A stretch of DNA of 64,000 nt from a virus. Positions 39,033-48,099 of the stretch are shown piece by piece. Numbering within the stretch: position 1 is the first letter of the stretch; every line of letters begins with the position of its first letter. Where the stretch lies: IMG/VR virus record IMGVR_UViG_3300020174_000004, positions 35,674 through 99,673 of that record. The stretch is one strand, 5' to 3'. The notes under the pieces were generated by a model. It was not told the origin of the DNA. It saw nothing but the letters and a program-made list of their open reading frames with translations, and searched no databases. The position numbers and the translations under genes are program-made.

Positions 39033-40391
39033 ATGGCATATCTAGCTGAGGAACTACAAAACAAGTGGAAGCTAGTGCTCGAGCACCCAGATCTTCCCGC
39101 TATTTCCGATGTTCATAAGCGTCGTGAAGTTGCTACAATGCTTGAGAATACAGAGCGTGAGCTCCGTGTCTCTGCAAATCACAACCAGTTTATGCTTTCA
39201 GAAGCATCCCCAATCAATGCAATGGGTGCTTCTTCTTCAACAGCATCAGATGGTACAGTCGACATTTTCGATCCAGTACTAATTTCTCTAGTACGTCGTG
39301 CAATGCCAAACCTAATTGCTTATGATATTGCTGGTGTTCAGTCAATGACTGGCCCAACCGGCCTTATCTTCGCAATGCGTGCTCAGTACGCCAACTCAAC
39401 TGCTAAGAACGGCGAAACTTTCTACAATGAAGTTAATACTGCCTTCTCAACAGTTGTTGCTGGTAACACAACATTCGGTCAGGATCATACAGCCGGCGCT
39501 GGCATTCCTGGTCAGTCAAATACAACAGCTATGGCAAATACTGGTTACTACAACACTGGTACCGGTATGTCAACAGCTACTGCTGAAGCTCTTGGCTCAT
39601 CAGATACTTTCCCAGAAATGGCTTTCTCAATCGAGAAGGTTACAGTAACTGCTAAGACACGTGCTCTAAAGGCAGAGTACTCCATGGAACTAGCTCAGGA
39701 TCTTAAGGCTGTTCACGGTCTAGATGCTGAAACAGAGCTTTCCAACATTCTTTCAGCTGAAATCATGGCTGAAATTAACCGTGAAGTTGTTCGTACAGTT
39801 AACATCACCGCTAAGGTTGGTGCTACTTCCGGTACAACTGCAACTGGTATCTTCGATCTTGACACCGACTCAAACGGTCGTTGGTCAGTTGAAAAGTTCA
39901 AGGGCCTAATGTTCCAGGTCGAGCGTGAAGCTAACGTAATCGCCAAAGAGACCCGGCGTGGTAAGGGTAACATCATCATCTGTTCAGCTGACGTAGCTTC
40001 AGCCCTTCAGATGGCTGGTGTTCTCGACTATGCTCCTGCTCTCAATAGCAACAACCTCCAGGTTGATGATACAGGCAATACATTTGCTGGCGTTCTAAAT
40101 GGTCGCTTCCGCGTCTATATCGATCCATATGCAACTGGCGGTAACTACATGACAATAGGTTATAAGGGTTCTTCAGCATTTGATGCTGGTCTCTTCTACT
40201 GCCCATATGTTCCACTCCAGATGGTCCGTGCAGTTGATCCTGCAACCTTCCAGCCAAAGATTGGTTTCAAGACTCGTTATGGCATGGTTGCAAACCCATT
40301 CAATGATGGAATTACAGCTGCTGGTACTGGCGCAATTGCAGTCAATACCAATGTTTACTATCGTAAGGTTATCATCAACAACCTTATGTAA
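39033..40391 (+). CDS. gp23: Major capsid protein gp23
   Basis: A 452-residue capsid subunit of the T4/HK97 fold (T4 gp23 has 521). Typical stretches: L-V-R-R-A-M-P-N-L-I-A-Y-D-I near residue 90, G-P-T-G-L-I-F-A-M-R-A, and E-M-A-F-S-I-E-K near residue 195. The N-terminus (L-A-E-E-L-Q-N-K-W) is the region cut by gp21. GC-rich codons and AAAAGGAG before the ATG fit very high expression. A strong terminator follows. Confidence 0.95.
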   Translation: MAYLAEELQNKWKLVLEHPDLPAISDVHKRREVATMLENTERELRVSANHNQFMLSEASPINAMGASSSTASDGTVDIFDPVLISLVRRAMPNLIAYDIAGVQSMTGPTGLIFAMRAQYANSTAKNGETFYNEVNTAFSTVVAGNTTFGQDHTAGAGIPGQSNTTAMANTGYYNTGTGMSTATAEALGSSDTFPEMAFSIEKVTVTAKTRALKAEYSMELAQDLKAVHGLDAETELSNILSAEIMAEINREVVRTVNITAKVGATSGTTATGIFDLDTDSNGRWSVEKFKGLMFQVEREANVIAKETRRGKGNIIICSADVASALQMAGVLDYAPALNSNNLQVDDTGNTFAGVLNGRFRVYIDPYATGGNYMTIGYKGSSAFDAGLFYCPYVPLQMVRAVDPATFQPKIGFKTRYGMVANPFNDGITAAGTGAIAVNTNVYYRKVIINNLM

Positions 40392-40422
40392 TAATAGTAA
40401 GACCGAGTTAATCGGCTTAATT

Positions 40423-40449
40423 GGAGGGGCTTCGGTCCCTCCTTTTTTT
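40423..40449 (+). terminator. Strong Rho-independent terminator after gp23
   Basis: GGAGGGGC and GTCCCTCC (40423-40430, 40435-40442; one G-U pair) enclose a TTCG tetraloop closed by C-G, followed by seven T. A smaller hairpin, CCGA/TCGG, lies just upstream at 40403-40415. Confidence 0.93.
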
Positions 40450-40497
40450 ATTTGTTGTCCTTAGATATCATTATAACAACAAGAGAAAAAATGTCAA

Positions 40498-40505
40498 TAT
40501 AAATA
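40498..40505 (+). promoter_or_regulatory. T4-type late promoter TATAAATA
   Basis: An exact core 22 bases before the ATG at 40527. It restarts late transcription right after the capsid terminator. Confidence 0.7.
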
Positions 40506-40526
40506 GTAAGGTAATGGAGACAAATA

Positions 40527-41048
40527 ATGAGTGCAGTAACCAACACACCTGAAAATAAGAATTTTCTTTCACCAATTAATTTTAGGTTTCAAATAAAAAG
40601 ATCACCTCATCTGAATTTCTTTATTCAGAGAGTAAATCTTCCTGCAATTCGTTTACCTGATGTTACATATCCAAATCCAGTACAAAATATTCCATACTTT
40701 GGTGAACACATGGAATATGCTGACTTAGTTATAGAATTCAAAGTAGATGAAGATCTACAAAATTATTTAGAACTACATAACTGGCTTATTCAACTTGGAA
40801 CACCTGAAAGATTAGATCAATATAGAGAAATTTCACAAAAAGAAACATATACAGGTGAAGGTATTTTTTCAGATATAACTCTTATTGTATTATCAAGTGC
40901 AATGAATGCTAATTATGAAATTGTGTTTAGAGATTGTTATCCAATGGCATTATCAGAACTTGAATTTGATACTTCATCAGAAGATGTAAATTATCTAACA
41001 TGTATGGCTACATTTAAATACACTTTATACAATATAAATCAACTTTAA
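40527..41048 (+). CDS. Tail tube-fold protein (gp19/gp54-like)
   Basis: A 173-residue protein. Its plan follows tail tube proteins: F-R-F-Q-I-K-R near residue 16, V-N-L-P-A-I-R-L, a P-Y-F-G-E-H-M-E-Y-A-D-L segment corresponding to the V-P-Y-F-G-R and D-W-T region of gp19, and a final beta strand A-T-F-K-Y-T-L-Y. It could be a baseplate tube initiator (T4 gp48/gp54 group) or a tail terminator. Its own late promoter supports a virion role. Confidence 0.6.
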   Translation: MSAVTNTPENKNFLSPINFRFQIKRSPHLNFFIQRVNLPAIRLPDVTYPNPVQNIPYFGEHMEYADLVIEFKVDEDLQNYLELHNWLIQLGTPERLDQYREISQKETYTGEGIFSDITLIVLSSAMNANYEIVFRDCYPMALSELEFDTSSEDVNYLTCMATFKYTLYNINQL

Positions 41049-41051
41049 TCG

Positions 41052-41080
41052 TTTACAAATTCAATAAATTATGGTATTAT
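41052..41080 (+). promoter_or_regulatory. Sigma70-like promoter before uvsY
   Basis: TTTACA (41052-41057), a 17-base spacer and TATTAT (41075-41080). The same layout occurs at 63919. It opens the recombination/transcription operon. Confidence 0.6.
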
Positions 41081-41105
41081 ATAACTTTGATGTAAGGAAT
41101 TTGTA

Positions 41106-41543
41106 ATGACTCTTGAAGAAATATTAGAATCTTGGGAACAAGATTGTATAGTTGATAAAACTGAACTAGCTGAAGAAGCTTTAAAAATTCCAAATTTACA
41201 TAGTAAATATCTTAGAATTTTAAGCACTGAAAAGCTTAAGTTAAAGAAACTCGAATCTGAATATAAAATTCTTAAACTTGAAAAATATGAATTTTATACT
41301 CAAGGACACACTGAAGATACAATGAAAAAAGGCTGGCAACTCCCAGCAAAAGGAATGATTCTTAAAGCAGATATTCCAATGTATATGGAAGCTGATGAAG
41401 ATATAATTAATTCAACTCTTAAAATTTCATATCAAAACGAAAAAATAGAAGCATTAGATACTATAATTAGATCAGTAATGAATCGTGGTTATCATATTAA
41501 ATCTGCAATAGATTGGAATAAATTTATTATGGGAGCAAACTAA
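41106..41543 (+). CDS. uvsY: Recombination mediator UvsY
   Basis: A 145-residue protein of UvsY size (T4: 137). Shared layout: an N-terminal L-E-E-I-L-E-S-W-E-Q-D, the helix K-L-K-K-L-E-S-E-Y-K, a Y-T-Q-G segment where T4 has Y-S/Y-G-R-G, and R-G-Y-H-I-K-S-A-I near the end matching R-G-F-A-I-K. It loads the recombinase UvsX on gp32-coated DNA. Its neighbour UvsW supports the call. The stop abuts the next TTG start. Confidence 0.85.
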   Translation: MTLEEILESWEQDCIVDKTELAEEALKIPNLHSKYLRILSTEKLKLKKLESEYKILKLEKYEFYTQGHTEDTMKKGWQLPAKGMILKADIPMYMEADEDIINSTLKISYQNEKIEALDTIIRSVMNRGYHIKSAIDWNKFIMGAN

Positions 41544-42986
41544 TTGGAAACAGTTTACGTCTCAAAATTTGATGAAACTTATAATAAAATATCTTGTGAG
41601 GTTAGTACTGCCCATGAGTTATCCGAGTACTTTACTTTTTTTGTACCTGGATATAAGTTTATGCCAGCATATAGAAACAAATTTTGGGATGGTAAAATAC
41701 GTTTATTTAATAAAATGAATGGATTATTATATGCTGGTTTAAATGAATATGTTGAAAAATTTTGTAAAGAAAGAGGATATCTATTAGATTATTCTGATGA
41801 ATTTACAGCAATAGAATTTTCTTTAAAAGAAGCAAAAGAATTTTTAGATAAATTAAACCTTAAGATATATCCAAGAGATTATCAAATTGAAGCATTTACT
41901 CATGCTGTTAGAAATAGAAGAGCTCTTTTATTATCACCAACAGCTTCTGGTAAATCATTAATTATTTACATATTAAATCGTTTATATAATGCTAAAACAT
42001 TAATAGTAGTTCCAGTAACATCTCTTGTACATCAGTTATCTTCTGACTTTGAAGATTATGGATATGATTCTAAAAGACATGTACATAAAATATTTTCTGG
42101 GCAAGAAAAAAATACAGATAAACTAGTAACAATATCTACATGGCAAAGTATATATAAAATGCCAAAAGATTGGTTTTCTCAATTTGATGTAGTTATTGGT
42201 GATGAAGCTCATTTATTTAAAGCCAAATCACTTACATCAATTCTTGAAAAAATGAATCAATGCAAATATAGATTTGGGTTTACAGGAACATTGGATGGAA
42301 CTAACACTCATAAATTAGTACTAGAAGGATTATTTGGACCTATTAAAAAGGTTATAACTACAGCTGAATTAATTGAACAAAAACATTTATCAGATTTTAA
42401 AATTAAAGCGCTAATTTTATCATATCCTGATGAAATTAAACAAATGATGAAAAACTATTCATATCAGGATGAAATTGATTATATAGTATCTTGTTCCAAT
42501 AGGAATAATTTTATTAAAAATTTAGTTTTATCACTTGAAGGTAATTCTCTTTTACTATTTCAATTTGTTGAAAAACATGGTAGAATTCTAAATGATCTTT
42601 TAAAGAATAATGGTAAAGAAACATATTTTGTACATGGAGGCGTTGATGCAGAAGAAAGAGAAAATATTAGAAAGCTTGTTGAGCAAAATTCAAATACAAT
42701 TATCATCGCTTCATATGGAACTTTTAGTACAGGTATTAATATCAGGAATTTGCATAATGTTATATTTGCATCGCCTAGCAAATCAAGGATAAGAAACTTA
42801 CAATCAATTGGTAGAGGACTTAGAAGATCCGAAACAAAAACTGAAAGTACATTATATGATATAGCAGATGATATATCATGGAAATCTAGAAAAAATCATA
42901 CGCTTCTTCATTTTATTGAAAGAATGAAAATATACAATGAAGAAAAGTTTGATTATAAAATTTATAAGATTGGATTAAATATATGA
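41544..42986 (+). CDS. uvsW: DNA helicase UvsW
   Basis: A 480-residue superfamily 2 helicase (T4 UvsW has 502). Walker A S-P-T-A-S-G-K-S at residues 131-138, a DEAH box near 220, motif III F-T-G-T-L near 249, and motif VI Q-S-I-G-R-G-L-R-R near 420. The first 100 residues form the small DNA-binding domain of UvsW. It unwinds branched DNA and R-loops, shifting replication to the recombination mode. It uses a TTG start immediately after uvsY. Confidence 0.93.
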   Translation: METVYVSKFDETYNKISCEVSTAHELSEYFTFFVPGYKFMPAYRNKFWDGKIRLFNKMNGLLYAGLNEYVEKFCKERGYLLDYSDEFTAIEFSLKEAKEFLDKLNLKIYPRDYQIEAFTHAVRNRRALLLSPTASGKSLIIYILNRLYNAKTLIVVPVTSLVHQLSSDFEDYGYDSKRHVHKIFSGQEKNTDKLVTISTWQSIYKMPKDWFSQFDVVIGDEAHLFKAKSLTSILEKMNQCKYRFGFTGTLDGTNTHKLVLEGLFGPIKKVITTAELIEQKHLSDFKIKALILSYPDEIKQMMKNYSYQDEIDYIVSCSNRNNFIKNLVLSLEGNSLLLFQFVEKHGRILNDLLKNNGKETYFVHGGVDAEERENIRKLVEQNSNTIIIASYGTFSTGINIRNLHNVIFASPSKSRIRNLQSIGRGLRRSETKTESTLYDIADDISWKSRKNHTLLHFIERMKIYNEEKFDYKIYKIGLNI

Positions 42987-43408
42987 GTGATCTACATGAA
43001 ATCAATGAGTTTGTACAAATAAAACTTTCTAATAATGAAGATATAATTACATATATGCTATTTGAAAATGAATTTTTCTTATGTGTTAGTGATCCTCTTC
43101 TAGTAGAAGAACATTATATGAATGGTGCAATTTCTTTAAATTTTTCAAGATATGATGTATATTCTTTAAGTCATGAGAACATTTATATTGACAAAAGACA
43201 AGTTGTGTTTTATAATTATGCATCAATGAATATTGTAAATTATTATTTAAAATTTAAAGAATACCTTGAAAAAATAGGTGATATTAAATTTAATCTATCA
43301 TTGGATAATTCAACTGAATCTTTAGACTCTTATATAAATCAACAATTTGATAAAAGTAAAAAGAAAAAAGTTAATATTTTAACACCAGTTAGTAACACGG
43401 CACATTAA
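42983..43408 (+). CDS. Conserved hypothetical protein between uvsW and gp55
   Basis: A 141-residue protein whose ATG overlaps the uvsW stop (ATGA). The first 45 residues (V-Q-I-K-L-S-N-N-E-D-I-I-T-Y) vaguely resemble an Sm-like beta barrel; the tail is Lys-rich and disordered. Linkage to the late sigma factor gene suggests a role in late transcription or its coupling, but no such evidence is in the sequence. Confidence 0.55.
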   Translation: MSDLHEINEFVQIKLSNNEDIITYMLFENEFFLCVSDPLLVEEHYMNGAISLNFSRYDVYSLSHENIYIDKRQVVFYNYASMNIVNYYLKFKEYLEKIGDIKFNLSLDNSTESLDSYINQQFDKSKKKKVNILTPVSNTAH

Positions 43409-43409
43409 A

Positions 43410-43928
43410 ATGAGAAAAACAACACATTATGTAAATAACAAAACTTTATTTGAAACAATGAAAACATATAAAGAAAGTTATGATAAATCCAAAGAAAATA
43501 ATGAAGAACTCCCACGTATTCCGGAATATGTTGGTGAAAGCATTATGCTTATATGCAATAGATTGTCATATAAGCATAATTTTATTAATTACACATATAA
43601 AGAAGAAATGATATGTGATGGTATAGAAAATTGTTTGGCAGCAGTTAATAACTTTAAACCAGATAGATCTAATAATCCATTTGCATATTTTACACAAATT
43701 GCTTTTAATGCCTTTATTAGAAGAATTTCGAAAGAAAAAAAACAAACATATATAAAGCATAAAAATATGGAAAACATGTTTGTATTTGATGATTTATTAC
43801 ATGAATTTGGGCATGATGAAAATAACAATCTTTATGTTAGTAATAATAAGAATAATCATGTTGTTGAAGATTTTGAAAAAAAGTTGACAAAATCAAAGAA
43901 AAAGAATACTATTATTAGTGAGGCATAA
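43410..43928 (+). CDS. gp55: Late-gene RNA polymerase sigma factor gp55
   Basis: A 172-residue sigma-family protein (T4 gp55 has 185). The region-2-like part (C-D-G-I-E-N-C-L, then N-N-P-F-A-Y-F-T-Q-I-A-F-N-A-F-I-R-R) at about residues 70-110 is typical and recognises the TATAAATA late promoters seen in this window. T4 gp55 ends in a clamp-binding tail; here the end (N-T-I-I-S-E-A) is hydrophobic-acidic but lacks a clear motif. Confidence 0.9.
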   Translation: MRKTTHYVNNKTLFETMKTYKESYDKSKENNEELPRIPEYVGESIMLICNRLSYKHNFINYTYKEEMICDGIENCLAAVNNFKPDRSNNPFAYFTQIAFNAFIRRISKEKKQTYIKHKNMENMFVFDDLLHEFGHDENNNLYVSNNKNNHVVEDFEKKLTKSKKKNTIISEA

Positions 43929-43929
43929 A

Positions 43930-44130
43930 ATGAATTCTAATAGATTGCATTTAATACCAATCAATGTAGTTGATTTGGTAACAAAACTTACCGATTTAAA
44001 TATTGGCGAAAATGAAAAATTTAACTATATTATGAGGATTGAAGCTATTAAAGAATATTGTGATTATGCACTTAATAATCACAATACAGTCAAGAATCTC
44101 AATCTTAAAAAGAAAAAGATTATTAGATGA
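43930..44130 (+). CDS. Small hypothetical protein between gp55 and gp47
   Basis: A 66-residue, basic protein. I prefer the ATG at 43930, one base after the gp55 stop; an in-frame GTG at 43918 is also possible. It has L-I-P-I-N-V-V-D-L-V-T-K-L near the start and ends in K-K-K-K-I-I-R. The stop overlaps the gp47 ATG (ATGA). Function unknown. Confidence 0.5.
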   Translation: MNSNRLHLIPINVVDLVTKLTDLNIGENEKFNYIMRIEAIKEYCDYALNNHNTVKNLNLKKKKIIR

Positions 44131-45197
44131 AAATTGCTCTGATAACAGATACCCATTGGGGTGTTCGCAATGACAATGCTGCATTTCTTAATAATTCTAA
44201 GATTTTTCTTGATGATATATTTTTTCCTTATCTTGATAAAAACGGAATTGATACTGTCATACATCTTGGTGATATTGTTGATCGTCGTAAATACATTAAT
44301 ATAAACACAGCAAAAAGATTAAGAGAAGATTTTCTATTACCTTTAGTTAATAGAAATATTAAAGTTTATATTATTGCTGGTAATCATGATACTTACTATA
44401 AAAATACAAATGAAGTCAATGCTTTAAAAGAGTTAATTGATGATAATTATGCTGGTTTCACGATATATGAAACTGGTCCTAAAGAAGTATTTTTTGATGG
44501 ACTTCCAATACTTTTAATTCCATGGATATGCGATCAGAATAGAAAAGAAACATTAGAGATTATTAATGAAACAAAATGTCAGATTGCAATGGGACATCTC
44601 GAAATTCAAGGGTTTGAGATGTATCGAGGGTCTCCTGTTTCACATGGTGATGATTCCAGTTTATTTGATCGTTTTGATATGGTTATGTCTGGTCATTTTC
44701 ATCACCGTTCCAGTAATGGCCATATCTTTTATCTGGGTTCTCATGCTGAATTTACTTGGTCTGATTACGATGACCCGAGAGGATTCCACATCTTTGATAC
44801 AGAAACAAGAGAATTAACCTTTATACAAAATCCATATAAAATGTTTAAAAAGATTTGGTATGATGATTCATCTAAAAATTTAAATGAAATATTAGAAAAA
44901 GTTACGGATAATCTTAATAATTCAATAATAAAAATTATTGTAAAAACAAAAAACAATCCATACTGGTTTGATTTATTTGTTGATCGTATTGAAAAATTAA
45001 ATCCAATTGATTTACAAGTTGTAGAAGATCATTTAAATTTGAATTTAGAAGAAGATACAGATATCATTAATGAAGCAGAAGATACAATAACCATTTTTAG
45101 AAATTATATAGATCAACTAAATTCTGAATCTTTTAATAAAAAGAGATTACAAAACACAATGTTAAATTTATATAATGAAGCAATGAGTCTAGGATGA
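44127..45197 (+). CDS. gp47: Recombination endonuclease subunit gp47 (Mre11/SbcD-like)
   Basis: A 356-residue metallophosphoesterase. All phosphodiesterase motifs are seen: T-D-T-H-W-G at the N-terminus, L-G-D-I-V-D-R near residue 50, A-G-N-H-D near 90, and G-H-F-H-H near 190. It forms the nuclease half of the gp46/47 complex that resects ends for recombination-dependent replication. The stop overlaps the gp46 start (ATGA). Confidence 0.95.
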   Translation: MKIALITDTHWGVRNDNAAFLNNSKIFLDDIFFPYLDKNGIDTVIHLGDIVDRRKYININTAKRLREDFLLPLVNRNIKVYIIAGNHDTYYKNTNEVNALKELIDDNYAGFTIYETGPKEVFFDGLPILLIPWICDQNRKETLEIINETKCQIAMGHLEIQGFEMYRGSPVSHGDDSSLFDRFDMVMSGHFHHRSSNGHIFYLGSHAEFTWSDYDDPRGFHIFDTETRELTFIQNPYKMFKKIWYDDSSKNLNEILEKVTDNLNNSIIKIIVKTKNNPYWFDLFVDRIEKLNPIDLQVVEDHLNLNLEEDTDIINEAEDTITIFRNYIDQLNSESFNKKRLQNTMLNLYNEAMSLG

Positions 45198-46903
45198 TAT
45201 TATTTAAAAAATTGAGATGGAAAAACTTTTTATCAACTGGTAATGTTTTTACTGAAATTGATCTTAATAAAAGCAACGCAACCTTAATTGTTGGCGAAAA
45301 TGGTGCTGGAAAATCTACTATACTAGATGCTTTAACTTTTGCGCTTTTTAATAAACCATTTAGAAAAATTAATAAACCACAACTTATGAATTCTATAACA
45401 GAAAAAAATCTTGTTGTAGAAATTGAATTTTCTATTTCTAATAATGAATATAAAATTATTAGAGGAATTAAGCCTGGTATTTTTGAAGTCCATAAAAATG
45501 GATCTTTGTTAAATCAAAGTGCTGATAGTAAAGATTATCAAGAAATTTTAGAAAAGCAAATTCTAAAGATTAATTATAAATCATTTTGTCAAGTTGTTGT
45601 TCTTGGATCAGCATCATTTGTTCCATTTATGCAACTTCCTACTGGACAAAGAAGAGAAATAATCGAAGATTTATTAGATCTTCAAATTTTTACTACAATG
45701 AATTCTCTTTTAAAAGAAAAAGTTTCTACAAATAATAAATCTTTGCTTGTATGTGAAAATGATATAGAACTAATCAAAGAAAAAATTAATCTAGTTAAAG
45801 AACATATAATTGAGAAAAAACAAAATAACGAAAAGATTATTGATGAGAAAAAAAGTATACTTTTAGATACTTTAAAACAAACAGAAGATTATATGAATAA
45901 GATTTATGATATAAAGAAAAATATAGAATCTTTAAAAGAAAAGACAACTGATCTAGATAATTTTAATAAGAAGTTAAAAAAATTAACTTCTCTAAAACAT
46001 CAAATTGAAGCAAAACTTGATATACTTAATGGTGAAATTAAATTTTTTAATGAGCATGATAATTGTCCAACTTGTAAACAAGAAATTGATAACATATTTA
46101 AATGTGAAACTGTAGAAAATAAAAATATTGAGGTTAATGAAGTTGAATCTGGTTTAAGTCTTCTTATTGAACAATATAATGAAATTGAATCTAAAGTAAA
46201 AGAAATAATGAAATTAAATGAACAATTGAGTGAGTTGAATATGCAATCGCATATTTTAAATACAAAGATTGATTCATTAAATTCTTATCGTGAGCAATTA
46301 GAAAAAGAAATAAAGAATATTAAAAATACAAATAAAGAAGATGAAACTGATAAACTCAAACAACTCAATTCTAATCTTGAAGACTTTTCTTTACTTTTTA
46401 ATGAATTGCAAGAAGAAAGAAAGACATATGGATATGCATCAGCAATTTTAAAAGATGGCGGTATTAAATCTAAAATAGTAAAACAATATATTCCAGTAAT
46501 TAATAAACTTATTAATAAGTATCTTTCTTCAATGGAATTTATGTGTCATTTTGAATTAAATGAACAATTTGAAGAAACTATTAAGTCTAGATTTAGAGAT
46601 AAATTTAGTTACTCATCTTTTTCTGAAGGCGAAAAGATGAGAATTAATCTTGCAATTCTTTTTACTTGGAGAGCAGTATCAAAGCTAAGAAATTCAATTA
46701 ATACAAATCTTTTAATAATGGATGAGGTATTTGATTCTTCATTAGATTCAAATGGTACAGAAGAATTTATGAAAATACTAAATCAATTGACAAAGGATAC
46801 AAATACATTTATTATTAGTCATAAGACTGATCAACTATTTGAAAAATTTGAAAGTGTTTTAAAATTTGAAAAGATAAAAAACTTTAGTAGAATTGCAGCT
46901 TGA
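45194..46903 (+). CDS. gp46: Recombination endonuclease subunit gp46 (Rad50/SbcC-like)
   Basis: A 569-residue ABC-type ATPase. Walker A (V-G-E-N-G-A-G-K-S-T) near residue 33, two long coiled coils around a zinc hook C-P-T-C near 291, the ABC signature (F-S-E-G-E-K-M-R) near 474, and Walker B (L-L-I-M-D-E-V-F-D) near 509. It partners with gp47. Complete and uninterrupted. Confidence 0.95.
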   Translation: MILFKKLRWKNFLSTGNVFTEIDLNKSNATLIVGENGAGKSTILDALTFALFNKPFRKINKPQLMNSITEKNLVVEIEFSISNNEYKIIRGIKPGIFEVHKNGSLLNQSADSKDYQEILEKQILKINYKSFCQVVVLGSASFVPFMQLPTGQRREIIEDLLDLQIFTTMNSLLKEKVSTNNKSLLVCENDIELIKEKINLVKEHIIEKKQNNEKIIDEKKSILLDTLKQTEDYMNKIYDIKKNIESLKEKTTDLDNFNKKLKKLTSLKHQIEAKLDILNGEIKFFNEHDNCPTCKQEIDNIFKCETVENKNIEVNEVESGLSLLIEQYNEIESKVKEIMKLNEQLSELNMQSHILNTKIDSLNSYREQLEKEIKNIKNTNKEDETDKLKQLNSNLEDFSLLFNELQEERKTYGYASAILKDGGIKSKIVKQYIPVINKLINKYLSSMEFMCHFELNEQFEETIKSRFRDKFSYSSFSEGEKMRINLAILFTWRAVSKLRNSINTNLLIMDEVFDSSLDSNGTEEFMKILNQLTKDTNTFIISHKTDQLFEKFESVLKFEKIKNFSRIAA

Positions 46904-46910
46904 GGTAAAG

Positions 46911-47387
46911 ATGTTTAATTTGATTGATAAGAATAGCCCTACATTAAGACAAAAGGCTGAGCAATTTGATTTTAATGATCCACCATTTGATCCAATTGAA
47001 TTTGCTCATAATATTGTAAAGTTTATGTATGATAATAATGCATTAGGAATTGCTGGTCCTCAAATAGGATTGTCTCAAAGAGTATTTGCTATGAGAGGAC
47101 ATCCTGAAAATTTTGTTTGCTTTAATCCAAGAATAATAGATTATGGAGAAAAACAAATATATCTAGAAGAAGGATGTTTAACTTTTCCAAATTTAGTTCT
47201 AAAAGTAAAAAGACCACAGAATATAAAAGTTAGATTTCAAATGCCAAATAGTGAAGTTGTAACTCATAAATTTTCTGGAATTACTGCTAGAATATTTCAG
47301 CATGAGTATGATCATCTTGAAGGAATTCTATTCACTTCGAGAGCAAATAGATACCATTTGGAAAAAGGCTTAAAGAAAGCCAGTTGA
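46911..47387 (+). CDS. def: Peptide deformylase
   Basis: A 158-residue Fe(II)-type deformylase that removes formyl groups from nascent proteins. Motif 1 G46-I-A-G-P-Q51, motif 2 E-G-C-L-T-F-P (87-93, Cys89 metal ligand), motif 3 Q-H-E-Y-D-H (130-135) are all intact. The ATG at 46911 has GAGGTAAAG upstream. Marine T4-like phages often carry this enzyme, which in cyanophages is thought to favour turnover of host proteins. Confidence 0.93.
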   Translation: MFNLIDKNSPTLRQKAEQFDFNDPPFDPIEFAHNIVKFMYDNNALGIAGPQIGLSQRVFAMRGHPENFVCFNPRIIDYGEKQIYLEEGCLTFPNLVLKVKRPQNIKVRFQMPNSEVVTHKFSGITARIFQHEYDHLEGILFTSRANRYHLEKGLKKAS

Positions 47388-47388
47388 C

Positions 47389-47565
47389 ATGTTTGATTAT
47401 TTGAGATATAGTAATATTCAAATAGCGTTGAATCTAAATCCGTTTCAATGGGGATTTATGATTGATTATAATGGACCTACACAAATGGATCCTGGTATGT
47501 ACTTTTTACATATAAAATGTATAATGGTACGTATATCTTTTATCATTGATAATGGAAGTTGGTAA
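47389..47565 (+). CDS. Small conserved protein, 58 residues
   Basis: A 58-residue frame that exactly fills the gap between the deformylase stop and the next gene, with a TAATG overlap at its end. It contains L-R-Y-S-N-I-Q-I-A-L-N-L-N-P-F-Q-W and ends F-I-I-D-N-G-S-W, resembling short proteins I recall from T4-like marine phages. Role unknown. It is easily missed because of its size. Confidence 0.6.
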   Translation: MFDYLRYSNIQIALNLNPFQWGFMIDYNGPTQMDPGMYFLHIKCIMVRISFIIDNGSW

Positions 47566-48098
47566 TGAATATATTCTACATTGATGAAGATCCAATCCAA
47601 GCAGCGCAATGGATGGTTGACAAACATGTTGTGAAAATGATTCTAGAATCAGCACAACTATTATCAACTGCACATAGAATTTTAGATGGCCGAGAAGTTG
47701 AAGGTAAATCAAAGACTGGGCGTAAAGTTCGGCGATGGATTCTTGATGATTCTAGAGATGAAGTTATATATACAGCAACTCATATAAATCATCCATCGGC
47801 TGTTTGGTGTAGAGAATCAGTTGAAAACTATAACTGGCTTGTTGATCATTTCTTTGCTCTTATGCAAGAATATACACATAGGTATGAAAAAACTCATAAG
47901 TGTTTTGGCGATCTTAGTTATATGCTTCAATCACCACCAAATAATTTAAAAGAATGGGACTGGACTCCTATGCCATCAGCTATGGCAGATGAATACAAAA
48001 TATCAGATGATCCATTGACAAATTATAGAAACTATTATAAGATAGGTAAATCTAATATGCATAAGTGGACTAATCGAGAAAAACCGGAGTGGATATAA
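47565..48098 (+). CDS. Conserved phage protein (D-K-H-V-V-K-M type)
   Basis: A 177-residue protein found in many large phages: N-I-F-Y-I-D-E-D-P near the start, D-K-H-V-V-K-M-I-L-E-S-A-Q-L-L, N-H-P-S-A-V-W, and near the end Y-R-N-Y-Y with W-T-N-R-E-K-P-E-W. Conserved D, K, H and E residues suggest an enzyme; distant likeness to the pyrimidine dimer glycosylase-type Pyr_excise family is possible. The start is the ATG overlapping the previous stop; TTG 47559 is in frame but less likely. Confidence 0.65.
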   Translation: MNIFYIDEDPIQAAQWMVDKHVVKMILESAQLLSTAHRILDGREVEGKSKTGRKVRRWILDDSRDEVIYTATHINHPSAVWCRESVENYNWLVDHFFALMQEYTHRYEKTHKCFGDLSYMLQSPPNNLKEWDWTPMPSAMADEYKISDDPLTNYRNYYKIGKSNMHKWTNREKPEWI

Positions 48099-48099
48099 A

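Noticed and set aside
44079-44264. Reverse frames at the gp47 start
   Set aside because: They run antisense to a fully conserved nuclease motif and have no start signals.
46911-47387. Peptide deformylase as a novelty
   Set aside because: Deformylases are well known in T4-like marine phages; motifs are canonical.
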